Assembly (NCBI GenBank): GCA_026625625.1
Contig: CP113055.1
Location: 2,959,001 to 3,023,000 of the forward strand
Direction of reading: 5' to 3'
DNA: 64,000 bases
DNA from: Blastomonas sp. SL216
Lineage (GTDB): Bacteria; Pseudomonadota; Alphaproteobacteria; Sphingomonadales; Sphingomonadaceae
Shown: positions 61,912 through 64,000 of the stretch, in pieces
How the letters are laid out: the number at the start of each line of letters is the position of its first letter
Position numbering within the stretch: the first letter of the stretch is position 1
Notes under the pieces: model-generated
What the model was told of the DNA's origin: nothing
The model's input: the letters and a program-made list of their open reading frames with translations, nothing else
Databases searched by the model: none
Program-made: the position numbers and the translations under genes

Positions 61912-64000
61912 ATGGCGATGATCACGCGGCGCGGGCTGCTGATCACGGCGGCGGCGGGCACCGGGCTGACCGTCGCCTGGGCGCTCTGGCCGCGCCGATA
62001 CGACAATCCGCCGGGCATGGACGGCAAGGAAGCGGCGTTCGGCGCGTTCCTGCGCATCGCATCCAACGGCACGGTGATCGTGAGCAACCCGCATTGCGAA
62101 ATGGGGCAGGGCGTCGGCACGGTGCTTGCGCAGATCGTGGCGGAAGAGCTGGGCGCGGACTGGCGCACCATCGCGCTTGAACCCGCACCGCCCGCGCCGG
62201 TCTTTGCCAACGCCCGGCTGGCGAGCGAATGGGTGCCGCTGCTGCTGCCCCCCGCGCTGGGGCTGCAGCCCGACGGCAATGATATCCTCATCCGCCGCTG
62301 GGCCGCGATGCGCGATTTCGTGGTGACCGCAGGCGATACCGAGATCACGGCCTATGAAGCCAGCTATCGCGCCGCCGCCGCTACTGCCCGCGCGCTGCTG
62401 TGCCAGGCCGCGGCCGATCGCTGGGGCGCGGCGGTGGAAGAGACCGACACGCGCGACGGCTTTGTCGTCTGGGGCAACGAGAAGCTGCGCTTTGCCGAAC
62501 TCGCGGCCGAGGCGGTCGGCTATCCGGTGCCCGATCCTGCACCCCTGCGCACCAGCCTGCCCGGCAATGTCCGGGCCGAGCCGATCGGCGATGCGCCGCC
62601 CTTTGCGCGGCTCGACCTGCCCGCCAAGGTCGATGGCAGCGCGACCTTTGCCGGCGATGTCCGGCTGCCCGACATGGTCTATGCCGCGATCCGCCAGGGC
62701 CCGGTTGGCGCGGTGCGGCTGGAAAGCGTCAGCCGCAAGCCGGCACACGGCGTCACCGGGCTGATCGATGTGATCACGGGCGATGACTGGGTGGCGGCAG
62801 CGGCGACGAGCTGGTGGGGGGCGGACAAGGCGGTGCGGCTGTTGCGCCCGCGCTTTGCTCATATCGGCGGCCGTTTGAGCGGCGACGAGATTGCCGAGCG
62901 GCTCGACAAGGCGCTGGATGGCCCGGACAAGGGCGGGCGCACTGGCTATCGCCTGTTCGCACGCGGCGAGGAGGACGCAGGCTTTGCTGCGGGCAAGGGT
63001 ATCGCCGCACGCTATTCGATCGCTGCTGCGCCGCATGCCACGCTGGAAACCGGGGCGGTGACCGCGCGTTTTGCCGACAACCGGCTCGAGCTGTGGGTGG
63101 CGAGCCAGGCCCCGCAGGTCGCGCGCCGCCGTGCCGCCGCTGCGCTCGGCATTCCTGCTGCACAGGTGCAGATCTATCCGATGCCGGCAGGCGGATCGTT
63201 CGACCGGCGGCTGGATGACGATCTGGTGGCGCCTGCAGCGATCCTGGCGCGCGATCTGCGCCGCCCGGTGCAGCTGATGCGCTCGCGCATGGAAGAGACC
63301 GCTCGCGATCCGGTGCGCACGCCCGCTGCCGCGCGCGTCGCCGCGCTCACCGACGCACAGGCGAATATCCGGGCCTTGTCGGTCAAGATTGCCTGCCCGC
63401 CCAGCGCGCGCGAATTCGCGCAGCGGCTGTTCAACGATGCGCACGGCACCGATGCCATCGATTCGACCAGCGGTGAGGCGGACCGGATGGCGGTGGCAGG
63501 CGCGATGGTGCCCTATGACATCCCGAACCTGGCGGTCGATCATTATCCTGTCCGGATCGACGTGCCCACCGGGCGCTGGCGCGGCAATTCGGCGACCTAT
63601 GGCGTGTTCGTCACGGAAACGTTCATCGACGAGCTGGCGGCGCGGGCGCGGCGCGAGCCCTTGTCCTATCGGGTGCAGATGCTGGGGCAGAATATCCGCC
63701 TCGCCAACTGCCTGACGCGCGTGGCGGGCCTGGCCGAATGGGATGGCGGGCTCGACAATAGCGGGCAGGGCGTGGCCTGTGCCTCGTGGAACAATGCGCA
63801 TATCGCGGTGATCGCCAGCGCCTCGCGCGCCAGCGACGGTCCCGATGGCAGCGCAGGGCGCGGCGGCTTCCGCGTCGAGCGCCTTTCGGCGGTGGTCGAT
63901 GCCGGTCGCATCATCAATCACGACATAGCCTTGCAACAGATCGAGGGCGGCATGATATTCGGCCTGGCGATGGCGATGGGGTGCGCCACCGGCTGGACCG
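61912..64000 (+). CDS. Molybdenum hydroxylase large subunit (IorB-like), cut by window edge
   Basis: At least 696 residues of a xanthine-dehydrogenase-family molybdopterin-binding subunit. The N-terminus MAMITRRGLLITAAAGTG is a twin-arginine-type signal. VSNPHCEMGQGVGTVLAQIVAEELGADW, DLPAKVDGSATFAGDVRLPDMVYAAI and the C-terminal LSAVVDAGRIINHDIALQQIEGGMIFG match the isoquinoline 1-oxidoreductase (IorB) beta-subunit class. The common GGGFGRR motif is altered to GGSFDRR. The active-site Glu lies beyond the window. The usual 2Fe-2S small subunit is not upstream and could be downstream, outside the window. Confidence 0.9.
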   Translation, partial: MAMITRRGLLITAAAGTGLTVAWALWPRRYDNPPGMDGKEAAFGAFLRIASNGTVIVSNPHCEMGQGVGTVLAQIVAEELGADWRTIALEPAPPAPVFANARLASEWVPLLLPPALGLQPDGNDILIRRWAAMRDFVVTAGDTEITAYEASYRAAAATARALLCQAAADRWGAAVEETDTRDGFVVWGNEKLRFAELAAEAVGYPVPDPAPLRTSLPGNVRAEPIGDAPPFARLDLPAKVDGSATFAGDVRLPDMVYAAIRQGPVGAVRLESVSRKPAHGVTGLIDVITGDDWVAAAATSWWGADKAVRLLRPRFAHIGGRLSGDEIAERLDKALDGPDKGGRTGYRLFARGEEDAGFAAGKGIAARYSIAAAPHATLETGAVTARFADNRLELWVASQAPQVARRRAAAALGIPAAQVQIYPMPAGGSFDRRLDDDLVAPAAILARDLRRPVQLMRSRMEETARDPVRTPAAARVAALTDAQANIRALSVKIACPPSAREFAQRLFNDAHGTDAIDSTSGEADRMAVAGAMVPYDIPNLAVDHYPVRIDVPTGRWRGNSATYGVFVTETFIDELAARARREPLSYRVQMLGQNIRLANCLTRVAGLAEWDGGLDNSGQGVACASWNNAHIAVIASASRASDGPDGSAGRGGFRVERLSAVVDAGRIINHDIALQQIEGGMIFGLAMAMGCATGWT

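Noticed and set aside
61789-63936. 715-codon minus-strand open frame opposite the molybdenum hydroxylase gene
   Set aside because: Translation is Arg/His/Gly-rich and low in hydrophobic pattern, typical of GC-rich antisense; the plus strand has a clear IorB-like protein.

Overview
The window looks like chromosomal DNA of an alphaproteobacterium of the order Sphingomonadales. The evidence is the high GC content, protein families common in sphingomonads (UrcA, DUF1491, LytTR regulators, TonB-dependent receptors, MerC-domain proteins, a fused ThiS-ThiG), and a gene order typical of the alphaproteobacterial replication-origin region. I cannot name the genus from the sequence alone. No phage, transposon, CRISPR array or integrated island is visible. 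Almost everything is core or near-core chromosome.

Left part (1-20.6 kb): a cut-off TonB receptor, pdeM and trhO, a membrane fatty-acid desaturase, an acetyltransferase-like protein, ugd-wecB for nucleotide sugars, a membrane-anchored LytTR regulator, an exported DUF2141/carotenoid-oxygenase pair, psd, an iron-uptake-like operon (TonB receptor, membrane protein, PepSY protein) behind a Fur-box-like palindrome, tRNA-Leu(GAG), a zinc-ribbon protein, and ftsE-ftsX-ydcF-plsC.

Centre (20.6-41 kb): this is most likely the chromosome replication origin. On the left, parB-parA-rsmG-mnmG-mnmE run leftward and carry three near-perfect or perfect parS sites inside rsmG and mnmE. They are followed by terC, rho, hemJ and hemE, also leftward. 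To the right of hemE lies a 284-bp gap with an AT-rich tract, a perfect DnaA box, degenerate boxes and an 11-bp direct repeat. Beyond it PPSR-maf-aroE-coaE-dnaQ-hpf-ptsN-paaI-DUF1491-sleB all run rightward. Coding therefore points away from the gap on both sides, and the hemE/PPSR flanks match the known Caulobacter and Rickettsia origins.

Right part (41-64 kb): a fused thiS-thiG, merC and ctaA divergent around a Zur-box-like palindrome, cutA, rplM-rpsI, tRNA-Trp, secE-nusG, and rplK-rplA. The classical L11-L1-L10-L7/L12-rpoB order is interrupted: a transglutaminase and a hydrolase sit between rplA and rplJ, and after rplL a strong terminator is followed by dapD rather than rpoB. Then come a HAD nucleotidase, queG, a NatAB-like ABC exporter, acetoacetyl-CoA reductase, a DegP-type protease, hflC-hflK, an Mrp/ApbC Fe-S carrier ATPase, and a molybdenum hydroxylase large subunit that runs off the right edge.

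The most noteworthy signals are the complete oriC/parS layout, the internal Gly-Gly in ThiS-ThiG, the cytochrome c plus Vgb-like propeller pair, the split ribosomal operon, and several palindromic elements (candidate Fur, Zur and parS sites and families of dispersed inverted repeats). I did not find a convincing new defence, toxin-antitoxin or mobile system.
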